DNA of 64,000 nt from Heterocephalus glaber (GCF_000247695.1 NW_004624742.1:2119225-2183224), one strand, 5' to 3'; positions 46,488 to 58,570 are shown, counted from the first letter of the stretch. A program made the numbers and translations. The notes: generated by a model not told the origin, from the letters alone.

Positions 46488-46862
46488 TGCTATGGCTTAT
46501 ATCCAAATGTCCCCCAGGGGCCTCGCATGCTCAGAGGTAGGGCCTTTGGCAGGTGAATGGATTATGGGGGCTTATAGCTGGCTTGTTGTGAAGGGGTGGG
46601 ATCCAATTAGAGAGGCAGGCCACTGGGGACGTGGCCTGGAAGGGCTTTATCTCCCTCCTCACCTCCTCCCTTCATTCTCCCTGCTTCCAGTCTTCTGCCA
46701 GTCTTCCGTGCGTGCTGTCCTTCAACCATGCCCCTCTGCCATGCCTTCCTGCTTTGAAATCAGCCTACTATGGACTGAAATGTGAGCCAAAAAAATCTCT
46801 CTTTTCTTAAATTGTGGGTGTCGGGTATTTTGTCCCAGCAAGGAGGTGAAGTAACTAAGACA
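46488..46862 (+). mobile_element. MaLR (ORR1-like) solo LTR
   Basis: 375 bp. Starts 'tgctatggcttatatccaaatgtccccc' and ends 'attgtgggtgtcgggtattttgtcccagc...actaagaca'. TSD cctaa (46483-46487) and cataa (46863-46867), one mismatch. Confidence 0.92.
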
Positions 46863-47123
46863 CATAAAGTGTGGGAAAAGCAAGCCAGCCATGGAAAGTG
46901 GATTTTAAAAATCTAGTAAAACATCAGACATGCTTTAAATGGAGGGAAGTTTGACCGAGATTAAAAAGTGATATGCTTTATGTCCTATGCTTTATGAAAT
47001 GACATCAACATTTACTTAAGGAACTGAAAGAATGAGCCCCTATGTGCACACACCCCTTTCCACCACCACCCCCCAAGCTGGGATGAGGGTCTGAGGGTCT
47101 GTCTGCCTGCTCCTAAGAATTTT

Positions 47124-47201
47124 TTTTTTTGGTACTGGGAATTGAACTCAGGACCTTGCACTTTCCAGGCAGGTGCCAGAACCACTGAGCTACATCCCCA
47201 G
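47124..47201 (-). mobile_element. ID-like tRNA SINE
   Basis: 'ggtactgggaattgaactcagg...actgagctacatccccag'. Perfect TSD gcctgctcctaagaattt at 47105-47122 and 47202-47219. Confidence 0.96.
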
Positions 47202-47219
47202 GCCTGCTCCTAAGAATTT

Positions 47220-47536
47220 AATGAGCCCTTAGGAGTCTGCAACGGGTCCTTGTACTTTTTCTAGCCGGGGGAGCATCCACAAACAAGCACCCAGCTCAGA
47301 GTTTGCTCCTGTTTTCTATTCATTTGGGGCCTAAGAAACACAATTCAGGGGTGGAAAGAGAGGCAGAGAGAGAAATAAGTTCAGGGTATTTGTTATACCC
47401 CACTATTATGCTACATTTGAAATGCAAGGGGCACCATTCTGAGAACAACACCATGCAAGCAACTCTCGTGGCTGGGAAAGTTTCTTGCTATCAGTTTCAC
47501 CTGTACCTGTCTCTGGGACTTAATAGTGTCTTTGCA
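47220..47536. other. Unassigned
   Basis: No match. Confidence 0.4.
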
Positions 47537-47606
47537 TTTGTGTGTGTGTGTGTGTGTGCACATGCGTGCCTGTGTGCGCATGCACGTGTATGCATGTGCA
47601 TGAGTA
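47537..47606. repeat. (TG)n with CG/CA interruptions
   Basis: Alternating purine-pyrimidine stretch (TGTG, TGCG, CATGTG), prone to Z-DNA. Confidence 0.93.
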
Positions 47607-47982
47607 TATTTCAACTTTTTAAATTTTCTGAAAAACCTGAAAGTGTGTTTACACCTCACACTTCTGAGACAACTTCCTAAGTGACTGCACTTTGTGTTAG
47701 GAGGCCCACCCTGGATTACTCTACGTAGAACAGCATTCACCTGTGGATACGAAGCTAGGTATGAGCAATGAGGGGAGATTTCTGGGGGAGACCATACTTA
47801 CTCATATCTAAAAATTGGAGTTGGAGAGTAAAAGCCACCTCTGCAGATAGAGGATGAGTAGAGCCATATGATGGAAAATAGAAGGACATATCCTTGCTGA
47901 AAAGGCTAACTTACAGGTAGAATACAAAATCAGTAACTAGCATATTTATTTATGAGAACCCCTGTTTAAAATTTCTCTTTTC
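47607..47982. other. Unassigned
   Basis: No match. Confidence 0.4.
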
Positions 47983-48105
47983 TGCCAGGTGTGGTGGTGC
48001 ACGCCTATAATCCTAGCGTTCAGGAGACTGAGGCAGTAGGATTGCCACAAGTTCCAGGCCAGCCTGAGCTATGTAGCAAGAACCTATCTCAAAAAAATAA
48101 AAAGC
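47983..48105 (+). mobile_element. B1 SINE
   Basis: 'gccaggtgtggtggtgcacgcctataatcctagc', 'gactgaggcagtaggattgcc', 'caggccagcctgagctatgtagc' and an A-rich tail. Confidence 0.95.
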
Positions 48106-48111
48106 AAAAAA

Positions 48112-48295
48112 TAGAAATAGAGCTTTTTTAAATGGGAAGGGCAACAGGAGTTGGAGCAGGGAGGGATGAGGGGGAAGGGGACAAAAATTAAGATGTGTTA
48201 TATACATGTACAAACTTCCCACAATACATGTAATCATTATGTACTACAAACATGTACCGATAAAAAATAAGTAGATAGATAAATAAAATAAAGTT
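48112..48295 (+). mobile_element. Lineage-specific L1 3' end
   Basis: 'gggaagggcaacagg', 'agggatgagggggaagggg', 'atgtgttatatacatgtacaaac' and 'acaaacatgtaccgataaaaaataa' plus a tail. Directly follows a B1. Confidence 0.75.
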
Positions 48296-49002
48296 TATCT
48301 TCTCAGATGAGTTTTCCATGGAATGTGGGAAAAGTCATAATTAGAGCCAAAGTGAAATATCCCATCTCTAGCCTAAAATTTCTTCGAGTCAGTAAAAGCA
48401 CACCTGTACAACCCTGTGAGGGCGCTGTGGGACCAAGAGGTGAGCAGCAGGAAAGAGTGTGCAGCTCACAACCTCACTCTGAAGCTGTGTGGAGGGACCT
48501 GCATTCCATGGGGGATCACGGGGCCCTTGAGCAGGACGTCTGGGGAAATAGGCATGGGAATTTGGCGGAGAACATGAAGATGGGGTGGAAAATTTGAGAC
48601 CACATGTGAGACAACATTCTCCTCTCCTAAATCTTTAGAGGGAGAGAATCCTGTGGGGGAAAAGAAAAGTGAATATTTGAATCATCTGACCCCAGACTCA
48701 TATTTGAAATGTAAGTTTCTATTTTAGCCCTCTCAGGACAGTGTGTTCTTTGGCACATAGTTCTTCTCTGGCAAGAAGCCAAATATCTAAGTTCACCTCT
48801 CCCCAGGGAAAGAAACCTACTGCTCAGGCCTCCAGCATTGTTTGCCATTGCCAAATCCTGAAGCCTCCTTAGGGGAGAAAAGGGGACTGGCCTGAGGAGT
48901 CTTTGCTTTTTGTGCCTTTTATTTGGAACCAGGAAGAAATGGGGCCCATAATTTAGTGCTTTCCATTTTTTGGTGGATTGAGGGGAGGAGGTTGTTGTTG
49001 TT
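48296..49002. other. Unassigned
   Basis: Open frames 48307-48597 (plus) and 48627-49046 (minus, 139 codons) have no recognised domain. The minus one starts inside a B1. Confidence 0.4.
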
Positions 49003-49112
49003 GTTTGAGACAAAGTCTCACTATGTAGCCTAGGCCTCGAAGTCACAGCAATCCTCCTGCCTTAGCCTTCTGAGTTCTGGGATTGCAGGCGTGCACCACC
49101 ATGCCCAGCTCT
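49003..49112 (-). mobile_element. B1 SINE, minus
   Basis: 'tttgagacaaagtctcactatgtagcctaggcc', 'tcctcctgccttagcct' and 'tgggattgcaggcgtgcaccaccatgcccagc'. Preceded by (GTT)n. Confidence 0.95.
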
Positions 49113-49830
49113 TCGGAATGTTTGTGTGTACATTTGTGTGCACACGAGTGTGTGCTTCAGTGTTTTCTTTTCCTGCTAAGAACGTAATAGACTCAGTCCA
49201 GGTTGATGACTTTGTGATCTCTAACATACACATATTTCCTTCTTTACCAGTGGTACAATAAACATTCTTCTCACTAAAAGTCCATGTTTCCTACGGATGG
49301 GTTCATCCCCATAAAACATATATTGACAAAGGAAAAGTAACCATTAGGCCTGTCAACTTCATATGAATAACCTGGAAGCTGAGCAAATGGAGGCTTCTGT
49401 ATACTAGCATATTTTGTTCTTTTACAAAGGATCATATTTAATGTTCTGACAAGGGGCCAATCTGTTCTCAAATCAAACCCGGTCAACCTTTACCTAAAGC
49501 CTTACATCCCTGGGCCTTCTGGGCTTCTGCGTGCTCATATGTCCCATACAGTGTCAAACACCCTGGTGGCACTCAGCAAAAAACATCAAAGTCTTAACAG
49601 TAGTTAGATTTTAATTTCATTACTTTGGATTTTAACCTGCCCTCTAATTAGAGGATGAACTGAGGAAAATCTGATTACTTTTCCAATATGTCTTCATGTG
49701 GCATTCTTGATTATTGTCGTGTCGCATTTGAACAACTCATATGGGCTTCCTGAACGTGGATAACAATCATGCCTTCCAAACAAAAGCTGAAGTAATGCCC
49801 TTAAATACAAAAAAAGGAAAATTGGAGTTA
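49113..49830. other. Unassigned
   Basis: No match. Confidence 0.4.
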
Positions 49831-49887
49831 TGTGTGTGTGTTTGTGTGTATGTGTATGCGTGTGTGTATGTGTGTGTGTATGTGCAT
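49831..49887. repeat. (TG)n imperfect microsatellite
   Basis: TGTG with TATG interruptions. Confidence 0.95.
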
Positions 49888-49939
49888 TGTTTGCTTTGTT
49901 TTAGTCTGTTTTTTTTACTAGAATTGGCTCCATAGGTCT

Positions 49940-50300
49940 CTGCTCTATCATAAGATTAGTCACACTGCATCACCCAAGCAGCCAAAGGTGTCCAAAACAC
50001 ACCTCGTCTGGCCTCGGTCTTGTAACAATTCTCTTTTGTTTTACGAGACCAGACACATGACCTTTCCTTCAGCCAGGAGCGAGTCGGTAAATAGATTACT
50101 TGATTGACCTAGTATGACAGTGCTGTGAGAAATGTACTTAGAATATATTTGGCAAGTTAGAAGTGGCACTGCCCATTAGGAGACTATGATGTTAATTGGG
50201 GCCGCCATCCAGGTAGGGAAGCTGCAATCATATGTTGTAAAGGCTTGCTTGGATCGCTTGGATGGAGATGGCCTTACAGAGCCATGTGGGACCTGAGAAC
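49940..50300. other. Candidate conserved non-coding element
   Basis: Repeat-free, with 'gtaacaattctcttttgttttac' (SOX-like sites facing each other), 'tagattacttgattgacc' and 'gatgttaattggggccgcc'. Inferred from texture only. Confidence 0.3.
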
Positions 50301-51805
50301 AACTCGCAAGTCTCAGCACTTAACTCCTGTGACTGCATTTCCAAGAAAGGTAGGAGACTGGGTCCCCTCTTACTGCTTGACTGACTCCTGATGGCCTCAT
50401 GGATTCAGGCAAATGAGGGAAACAAGGAAATAAGTGCACTCTGTCTCTCTTCACAGTCAACCCATCCCTGTTCAAACCAAAAGCACCATATCAAGCGGAG
50501 TGAAAGAAATACAGGTCCTTGTATTTCTCTACATCAGATATATGAAATAAATCCCACGAAGAGCCAAAGAAAGAGTACCATTAAAATGTAAAGACAAACA
50601 CTGGTACCCTCTAGCAGGAATTTTAATGGCAAGTTGGGAAACAAAAGCAGCAATGAAAGGACAAATTCTTACCAAATCTTTACAGACATTTCACAGCTCC
50701 TCAGCCTCCTTCTATGAACTTAGTTAATATATTGGATTTATTATCAAAATGTACAAAATGAGATTCCATAAGTTTGAAATCTATGACCCATGAACAAACA
50801 AAGGCTGCAGCCAAAGGATTTCCTTGTGAAGAAGGGAAAAAATGCTAAGGGAGAGACACCTGCTTACCTAGAAATTCAAAGATCTTTCCCTTGTCCTGCT
50901 TTTCCTGAGATACAAGATGACTCTTCTGCTTCTAAGGAGGTCAAAACACACAAAGGAAACAAGTCCAGAGGAAGGATTATCTTGTATACAAACCTTTTTC
51001 CTGAGATTAAACTAAATAATCCGTGGGTGCAAGCTGGTGCAAGACAGCTAAACATTCATCCACCTCCTCTTCTTGTCTGTAAATGAAGACACATGTAAGT
51101 GACTTGGAGGAATTAAACCCAAGATCCCAGCAAGGCAAAGTGCAGACAATTTAAAACCCAGTACCTACAGCTGTGGAGAGATTTCTGATGGACTTACCTA
51201 AGAAACAATTATAAATGAAAGGGCTTCTCAGGTGGGGAGATTTTTTTTTTTTTCATTTTTCAGAAGACACACAGCCAGGAAGTCTTTTCACCAAAAAGTA
51301 GATAGATCTATAAAACCTTCTTTAATCACATCATTGATGGATGCAGCAGTCACATTTGCAAAATTGGAGGACAGTATATCTCCAGAATCCACTGGGATCT
51401 ACGTAGTAGAGAAAAAGAAAAACTAGCTTGAGCTAAAACACACGTGGTTGATGAACTCTGCACTCTTTAAAGTTTAAATCAGGGAATGCATAGTGAATCC
51501 AAAGGCTGTCTGCTTCCAAGCTAGATGAATACGAATTCAAAATGGGGTTCCACCAACTCTAGTTTTTAGCCTCGCTGAGCCAGAGCTTCTTCAATTTTAA
51601 AAAGACAGGCATATCAGCAGCTTAAAATTATTATAGAGCCAGTGCATGAATGTGCACTGGTCAAATTATTGTATCTTGGTCCATTTTGAAGAATTGTAGG
51701 CTGAAAATAGGAAAAGTAAAATTTTCCACTTTCTATACCAGGTAGTGAATAAGGTAAACAAAGTAAAGAGAACAAAATACAGTTAAAAAGACAATACCCT
51801 TGGAG
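50301..51805. other. Unassigned
   Basis: No gene or clear repeat. Frames of 66, 98 and 64 codons lack domains. Confidence 0.4.
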
Positions 51806-51807
51806 GA

Positions 51808-52015
51808 AAAAAAAAAAAAAAAAAACCTGAATTCAACTCCTGGCTACTTCTACTTTCATCATTCTGCTTTCCTGATTGTCTGAACCTTCGCTTTCTCATC
51901 TGAAAACTGAAAAGTTTTAACTAGATGGTTTATCTTTGGGCTTTTTCTGGCTTTGAAGTTCTTTGACATCACTGATGGTTGTTATTATTGGCAATGGCAA
52001 TGTCACTGTATAGAT
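51808..52015 (+). mobile_element. Probable MIR-like fragment after poly-A
   Basis: A poly-A run (51809-51827) is followed by 'cctgaattcaactcctggctac', 'tctgaaccttcgctttctcatctgaaaactg' and 'gatggtttatctttgggc', MIR-like. Confidence 0.55.
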
Positions 52016-52084
52016 ACTTATTTACAGCCTGATACTTTGGTGTTAAAAACAGGAGCATATAACAGTAACATGAAAAGTTTCCAA

Positions 52085-52310
52085 CAACGGACTGCTTGAT
52101 GTTTGAATTCCCAATTTGTCATTTACTACCTCAAGGACCTGGAGATTTAACCTTTCTCTGTCCATAAGTCATTTACCTTTAAAATGAGGCAAGTTATTGT
52201 TATATCCTCATACATTGGTCAGGAAGACTTTGTGAGTTAATCATAGAAAAGTGAGAAAACAGTATCTGACACACCAGAAGCACTTGATAAATGATAGCTG
52301 CTCATTGTTC
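52085..52310 (+). mobile_element. MIR SINE
   Basis: 'atttactacctcaaggacctggagatttaacctttctctg', 'taccttTaaaatgaggc', and end 'atctgacacaccagaagcacttgataaatgatagctgc'. Confidence 0.85.
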
Positions 52311-53124
52311 GTAGTGGTGTTATCTAATAAAGAAGATGCAATAATCACTAAACACAGTGGTTTTACCAGCTTTGGATTTAAAATATCATGGTTTTGTCTT
52401 TGTATAAATGAGTGTTCAATCAATTACCTTTTTATGTGCCTGTGGTGCAATCAGTCCCCATCTGATTCACTGTAAACAGCCAGAGCAATGACTATCCCTA
52501 CTTCTGTATCCCAAGCAGGCAGATGCAGGGACAGTTCTGAGTGTGACACAAATCTCTATATACGGAGAGAAGACCAAACCCAGAAAAATGTACTGTTAAG
52601 CAATGTCATAATATGTGAAAAGGTCAGACAGCTACACAAGCATTTTGCTGAGACCTGAGAAAACCAAACAAAGGTTTGAGTGCAAAACACATAACAATTT
52701 CAAAGTAAAGGACACTTTGAAAACTTTAAAGAGACACTTTCTGAATACTACAAAACCTGAGAAAAATCTGCTTTAGCATATCATAACCCAGCAGCAATAT
52801 TGTCTAAACTGTTAAAACCAGTGATAGGTCTAGAGCAGATTTTTATGCAAACTAATCTAATTTGTGTTGGCAACAGAAGTCCTTTATTATTATTATTATT
52901 TCTAAAATATCCTTAATGGCATTTTAATTCTTTATCTATATCTGTGAAGCTCTGACCTCACCAATCATGGTCAGCCATAGTACAATTAGATGAGGTGAAC
53001 ACCTGGGATAATCCCTGCCGTGGACATAGCCTCTGCCTGCAAGGGATTTACATTCCAATCCAAAAGCGATTATAACCCAGCACAAGAGGTAGTCAGGAAT
53101 GACCCTGTGTGTTGCAGACACGAA
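52311..53124. other. Unassigned
   Basis: (ATT)n at 52884-52901. Otherwise no match. Confidence 0.4.
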
Positions 53125-53127
53125 AAC

Positions 53128-53202
53128 ATCAATAAGGATTCAAGGAAATGGACTCTTTGTTAATCAATAAAGACTCAAGGAAATAAGGACTCTTTGTTAA
53201 TG
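53128..53202. repeat. Tandem duplication, about 36 bp unit
   Basis: Two adjacent units, each running 'caataa(g/a)ga(t/c)tcaaggaaat' then 'ggactctttgttaat', differing at a few bases. Confidence 0.85.
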
Positions 53203-53489
53203 TGTATCCAGGGCTGGCTCATCAACAGTTTCTTTCCTTTTAGTTTTTCCTAGACTCCCCCTTTAGTTCTACTTTTAAGTTTTCTCAACACATTCTTCAA
53301 ATATTAGCTGGCTCTAAGTCTACGTGTAAAAGCAGTTTGTTGCTGATCTGGAGAAACCATTTCAACTTTTTCATATATTTTCTTTGGCCTTCATCACTTA
53401 GAACTTTATGTTCTTCAAATTCAATTAATTAGAATATTGTAGTTTAAAATAATGGAGGCTTTCTAAATCTCTTAATAAAATATTCTTGA

Positions 53490-53950
53490 AAATACAAAAG
53501 GAAATCTAAACAGAAATTCAAGAATATCCAGAAAACAACAAAAGTGAAATTATAGCATTTGAGACCCTATGGTAAGTGGCTACAAAAGAAGTGAAGGATT
53601 ATAATAGCCTGAAATTCCTCTGTGAATAAAAAAGAAAGAAGAAAATGTGCAAATAAGGCATCCAAATAAGAAAATATAATATAAGCCTAACAAAAGCAGA
53701 AAGATGGAAAATGAAATTAGTGAACATAAGCAAAAATGAATGACTTGGAAAAGTAGAAAAATAATGCTAGACAACAAGTTAAAAACTGGTTTAAAATACC
53801 AAAAAAAGTAAATAATTCATTAATGACTCTAATAAAGAAAACATAGGAAAGCAAAATCATGCAAGATAAAAACTCAGAATGGTAAAATAACTCACATTCA
53901 AAGAAAATTTGAAGAATCACAATATACTTTCAAATTTCACATAATGGATA
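53490..53950 (+). mobile_element. L1M ORF2 fragment
   Basis: A-rich strand with 'aaattatagcatttgagaccctatggtaag', 'agttaaaaactggtttaaaataccaaaaaaag', 'atgactctaataaagaaaacataggaaagc' and 'gaagaatcacaatata', matching the L1 ORF2 region between endonuclease and reverse transcriptase. Full of stops. Confidence 0.65.
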
Positions 53951-54749
53951 ATTTTCTAGGAAAATAAGTTACAAAGGCTGTCAACAGAGTAACCTTGATG
54001 GCTGAAAGAATTAGAAAGATACTTCATTTTTCTCTCTTTAAGTGCTTCCCTCAAGCTCAGAAACGAGGGGTGGGGGGATGGACAAAAACTATGCCACTGC
54101 CTTTCTAAATCGCAGGTGCTGCTAAAGCATGCCAAGTGGCTACATCTCTCTTTCCACATCCACTTGAAGACTACAACTCCAAGAAAATTACAGAGCAAAT
54201 CTAAGGTATTGAGGGAGGAAAGAGGAAAGTGATCTGATTCATCGCATTGTACCAATCAAAGTCCTTAGATGTTATGGAGATGAAAAGAATCTGGGACAAA
54301 TTATATGTTTGTTTTCATATACCTCATCACTTCAGAATTATAAAAGATCTAGAAATGCCAGTTACAAAAGGACATCATACTTCTGTTCTGCCATGATACA
54401 TTATTCCCATGGTGAAGGAGGTAGGCTACATGAAATTTCCCAGTTCCCACTGTCCTGAGAAGTTGCCATCAGCACTCACAAGAAAAGTTAACCAGGCCAA
54501 AGACACCCCAAATGTTATTCTGACAAACATCAGGGTGTCAATCTCATAAATCCTCTGGACTCAAAATGTATGGATCCTTCACAAGGATTAGGGTTGAAAG
54601 ATAAAAATCAAAATTCTCTTTGCTAAGCAAGCAAAGTCAAAGCAAAGTCTACTCTGACCTTTAGAAACTCAAAATGCCCATATATCTTACAAAATGTCTT
54701 TACTGACGAGTTATTAAAATAGAGATAATAACAAACAACTTTTATTTTG
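53951..54749. other. Unassigned
   Basis: No match. Confidence 0.4.
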
Positions 54750-55048
54750 GTGTCGGGAAAGATCCCACTCCTTCTTCCATCACATATTTTTCCAGGTTAA
54801 ATAACTGTGTATGTCCAACCTCTGAACTTGGGCCCTCAACCAGTCCTGAACTGAAACCTCTAAAACCATGAGCCAAAAATAAAATTCTTCTCTGTAGGGC
54901 CGAGGATTTAGCTCAGTGGTTTCGCCGCCTTCTGCGCAAGCACAAGGACCCGAGTTCAATCCCCGGTAGCAAAAAAAAAAAAAAAAAAATTCTTCTCTGT
55001 TAGACTGTGGGTGTTGGGTAGTTTGTCCTAGTGATAGGAAAACTAGTA
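54750..55048 (+). mobile_element. MaLR LTR 3' part, split by ID SINE
   Basis: 'gaaacctctaaaaccatgagccaaaaataaaattc', then after the SINE 'ttctctgttagactgtgggtgttgggtagtttgtcctagtgataggaaaactagtaca', an ORR1-like 3' end. Confidence 0.8.
54896..54985 (+). mobile_element. ID-like tRNA SINE in MaLR LTR
   Basis: 'gggccgaggatttagctcag', 'gagttcaatccccggtagc' and poly-A. Perfect 15 bp TSD aaaattcttctctgt at 54881-54895 and 54986-55000. Confidence 0.97.
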
Positions 55049-55055
55049 CAGTTTT

Positions 55056-55385
55056 CGAATGTTTGCGTTTCTTCAAAATTCATGTCTTGAAACCCAATCT
55101 CAATGTGATAGCATTAGAAAGTACAACTTTGCGAGGTGATTAGGCCATGGGATTGGAATCTGCCTAAATCAGACTAGCGCTTTATAAAAAATACCCTTCT
55201 ACTACATGAGGACACAATGAGATGGTATCATCTATCACTTAGGAAATGGGCCCTCTCCAGACACAGAATCTGCCAGAATATCAACCTTGGACTTCCAGCA
55301 GCATTGCAGGAAAAGATTTCTATTGTGTATAAATTACCCAATCTATAGTATTTCATTATAGTAACCCAAATAGACTAAGACATGC
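55056..55385 (+). mobile_element. MaLR LTR (MST/MLT1-like)
   Basis: 'cgaatgtttgcgtttcttcaaaattcatgtcttgaaaccc', 'ctacatgaggacacaatgag', 'gccctctccagacacagaatctgcc' and 'gtataaattacccaatctatagtatttcattatagtaacccaaatagactaagac'. Confidence 0.92.
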
Positions 55386-55940
55386 TCCTTCTTGATTTCT
55401 GTCTATAGCAAACTGATATATCCAAAACAAAAGCAGTTTCAAGTACCAAGCTTTTTCAAAACAACTGGTAGCTACAGGTATGTCTTAATGTAGATATATT
55501 GTGCTGAAGATTTTATACTTTTCCCAATATATTGCCTCTTTTCCCTTCTTCACTTTAATCTCTACCCTAGGAGATCATCTGTATGAACTACATCAACTGT
55601 TCCATACCTTCTGAATCTTGCCTAAACTGAACCAAAATAGAGCACTTGTTGGAGACTGAAAGGAAAAGAGTGATAGCCTGCTCCCAGCAAGGTCACTGAG
55701 ATAAGGTTGTATTCATCCACCAAGGAGGCTGACAACACACAATTCACCACCTAATCCCTTTGGGATCTCAGCACGGCAACAGTTCAGTTACTGCCAAGAC
55801 ACTGAGTTATCGCACCATCTCTTATCTATATCACTGCCAACAATCCCTTTGTAACACTCCTCCGATTATTTATGTCAAGGATGAAGTCTGTTTTCCATGG
55901 AAGTAGAACAAAGTCACAGTCTTGACTGGGGAGTTTCTAA
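55386..55940. other. Unassigned
   Basis: No match. Confidence 0.4.
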
Positions 55941-55944
55941 AACC

Positions 55945-55975
55945 ATTTTGATGGACAAATTTTGTCCATCAAAAT
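55945..55975. repeat. Perfect 31 bp palindrome, 15 bp arms
   Basis: Arms attttgatggacaaa and tttgtccatcaaaat with a single T between. Confidence 0.95.
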
Positions 55976-56010
55976 ACAAGTAGCCACAGCCTTTCCAAAG
56001 TAAGGTGAAG

Positions 56011-56112
56011 GGGGCCAGGGATTTAGCTCAGTAGTTCCAGCACCTGCCTCACAAGCACGAGGTCCCAAGTTTGATCCCCAGTACCAAAAAATAAAAAATA
56101 AAAAATAAAAAA
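56011..56112 (+). mobile_element. ID-like tRNA SINE
   Basis: 'ggggccagggatttagctcag', 'aagtttgatccccagtacca', then (aaaaat)n. TSD caaagtaaggtgaag / caaagtacagtgaag (55996-56010, 56113-56127), two mismatches. Confidence 0.95.
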
Positions 56113-56127
56113 CAAAGTACAGTGAAG

Positions 56128-56563
56128 ACAGACAGCATTTACTCCCACATCAAAACCCAACAAATTTTCTCTAAAGAAATTGAACAGATGAGAATAACAA
56201 ATATTTATAACATGTTTTCTGGTGTCCCTAAAAAAGACCTTCTTATTGTAATATTTGTGGACTCACAACCTGTGAATTGGTTCCCCCTGGCTCATTATAA
56301 AGTAAATACTGACATCCTTTCCCCTGTCCCATCCTCCCCATACAAAATTACCCTTAAAATTCCTACTCAGAGACACCTTAAGGGAAATAATCTTACCTGT
56401 ATGACAGCAAAAGAAATCCACACCAGTAGCCAAACCTACTTTCTCAGATATGAAGAGATAACCACTGATAACCAGAAACAGGAGGCTTCCAAGTAGAACA
56501 AAGAAGAAATAGAAAAACAGATCTCAAAATAAGGCAATGGAAAAAAAATAAAAAGATTGCTTT
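56128..56563. other. Unassigned; 124-codon frame not recognised
   Basis: A frame spans 56122-56496 (no upstream context, starts at GTG). It has no motif I recognise and sits between SINEs, so it is probably chance or an old element. Confidence 0.35.
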
Positions 56564-56580
56564 AAAAATCTAATTAATGT

Positions 56581-56660
56581 GGGCCGGGGATTTAGCTCAG
56601 TGGCACCACACCTGCCTTACAAGCATAATGTCCTGAGTTCGATCCCCAGTACTGGAAAAA
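56581..56660 (+). mobile_element. ID-like tRNA SINE
   Basis: 'gggccggggatttagctcag', 'gagttcgatccccagtact'. Perfect 17 bp TSD aaaaatctaattaatgt at 56564-56580 and 56661-56677. Confidence 0.97.
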
Positions 56661-56677
56661 AAAAATCTAATTAATGT

Positions 56678-58214
56678 ACCTAGAACAAGTAAATAAATTT
56701 ATTGCATCCATAAAACCAAGTCACAGTGGTAATAAATGGAATATTTAGTGAAAACTGGAAATGAAAATACTAGAAATTTAAAAATCACTCCTGAAATAAA
56801 ATACTTAGAAGAAGTATAAAATAGAGTCAATGAAATATCCTAGAATTAAAGCAAAGGAGCAAAGGTATGAAAAAAGAAAAGAAATTCACCAACATATACT
56901 TAATAAAAGTTCCAAAAACCAAAGAAAAACTAAAAAATCAAAGAAATAATACAAAAAAATTTCCCAGAGATAAAAAACAAGTTTAAAGTACACACAAAAT
57001 TCCTAGCATGATAACTTTAAAAATGAGAAAGAAAAAAATCCTAAACTTAAACACATTGTTATACAATGTCAAAACCTTGAGTATAACAAAAACTTCTTCA
57101 AAGCTTCCAGAGAGAAAGGCAAATTACCTGCAAAGGGCAAAGAAGATACTATAAGTAAATGGACCACTGCTTTCTGAGTTCTCAGGGTACATAATTTTCA
57201 ACACAATTCTATACCCATTGAAACTATCAATTAACTCTTAGGATAAAGATATTTTAGCATGTAAAAGCTCAAAAAGCATATCTTTTAAAAGTACAATTTC
57301 AATCAAAATGCTAGTTTGAATTTTTATGGGGTACATGGTAAATATAACATTCATAATAAAGAATAAATGTTCAAAAGCAAATTTATTCATAAGAAGAGAC
57401 ATGGTAGGGGTCAGGAGATTTCTCTATCAGCTATTGAGGAATACTATGAAAATACAGTAATCCAAATTGTGTTGTTTTAGCAAAAAAAGAAGATTAACAG
57501 ACTAATTAAACAGAAAAAGAAAGCATATACATGTCCATTGGTTAAATAAATGGTGTTATGAAAACTCCTGGCTTTAAAGAAAACAACTGTTGATCCCTAC
57601 TTCAAACCTCACAAAGGTAATCTCCAGATAAATTAAAGACTTAAAAATGAAAGGAAAAGCCATAAACTTTCATGAAAGAACTATGAGAGATATCTTCATA
57701 GCCTAGAAGCTAGAAATGAATTTAGGAATTTTATTTAAAACCCCCCAAAACACAAACTATAGACCTAAAATATGTTCATAATTTGCTTACATAAAAATTT
57801 TGACTTTAGTTTAAGCTCATATGACATATGAAATATTGAGATAATATATTGTATATGTATGTCTAACCCCATCACTACTTAGAATACTTGAAGGTCTTCT
57901 GAAAAATGAAAAACACAATAGCTTTAGTAGAAAATAGACAAAAAATAAAAATAGAAATTTTTCAAAAGAGTAAACCCAATAGACTGGCAAATATATGAGG
58001 AAGCAGTTTTTAAATAATTAGCACATAAAGAAACTCAAAGTAAGACATTAAAGAGTTATTTATTTTATATCTATTACACTGGCAAAAATTACAAAGTTAG
58101 TGGGAGAACAGATTAAGGTAGACACTCTGAAGAACATTCTGGTAAGCAAAATGATCATATGCATGACCCAACAATTCCACTACTGCATCTATATGCCAAA
58201 ATAATTCCTATGCA
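56678..58214 (+). mobile_element. L1M ORF2/HAL1-like fragment
   Basis: A-rich strand. 'caaagcttccagagagaaaggcaaattacctgcaaagg', 'taattttcaacacaattctatacccattgaaactatc', 'ccagataaattaaagacttaaaaatg' and 'catgacccaacaattccactactgcat' follow the late ORF2/3' part of old L1 or HAL1. Confidence 0.7.
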
Positions 58215-58570
58215 GATATATCAGTCACTTTCCCATCACTGAAACAAAATACTCAAACCTGCAATTTAAAGAAGAGATTTATTTTGGCTCAAGGTTTTCA
58301 GCGGAATCAGTCCATGGTTGTTTAGCTCCAGGGAAGAAAGTACAGTGGAAAGGCATGGCAGATAACAGCTATTCACCTCAGGGCAGCCAGGAAGCAGAGC
58401 AAGAAGGAAGGAGCTGGGAAGAGTACACCCTTCTAGATCACACCTTCAGTGACTCATTTCCACTCATTTTCCCACTTCCTAACAGCACATTCAGCTACTG
58501 AATGCATCAGTGCTATACTCATCAGCATAGCATCCCTGTGGTCCAATCACCTTTCAAACACAGGTGACCA
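58215..58570 (-). mobile_element. MaLR (ORR1-like) LTR, minus, truncated
   Basis: 'tatcagtcactttcccatcactgaaacaaaatactc', 'tttattttggctcaaggtttt' and 'gtggtccaatcacctttcaaa' correspond to the reverse of the 19442 type. The 5' end of the LTR is missing. Confidence 0.87.

Noticed and set aside
48627..49046. 139-codon minus-strand frame
   Set aside because: Its N-terminal part is reverse B1 SINE sequence and the remainder shows no domain.
56122..56496. 124-codon frame as a possible gene
   Set aside because: No recognised domain, begins at GTG inside a SINE target site duplication, and has no promoter or splice context.
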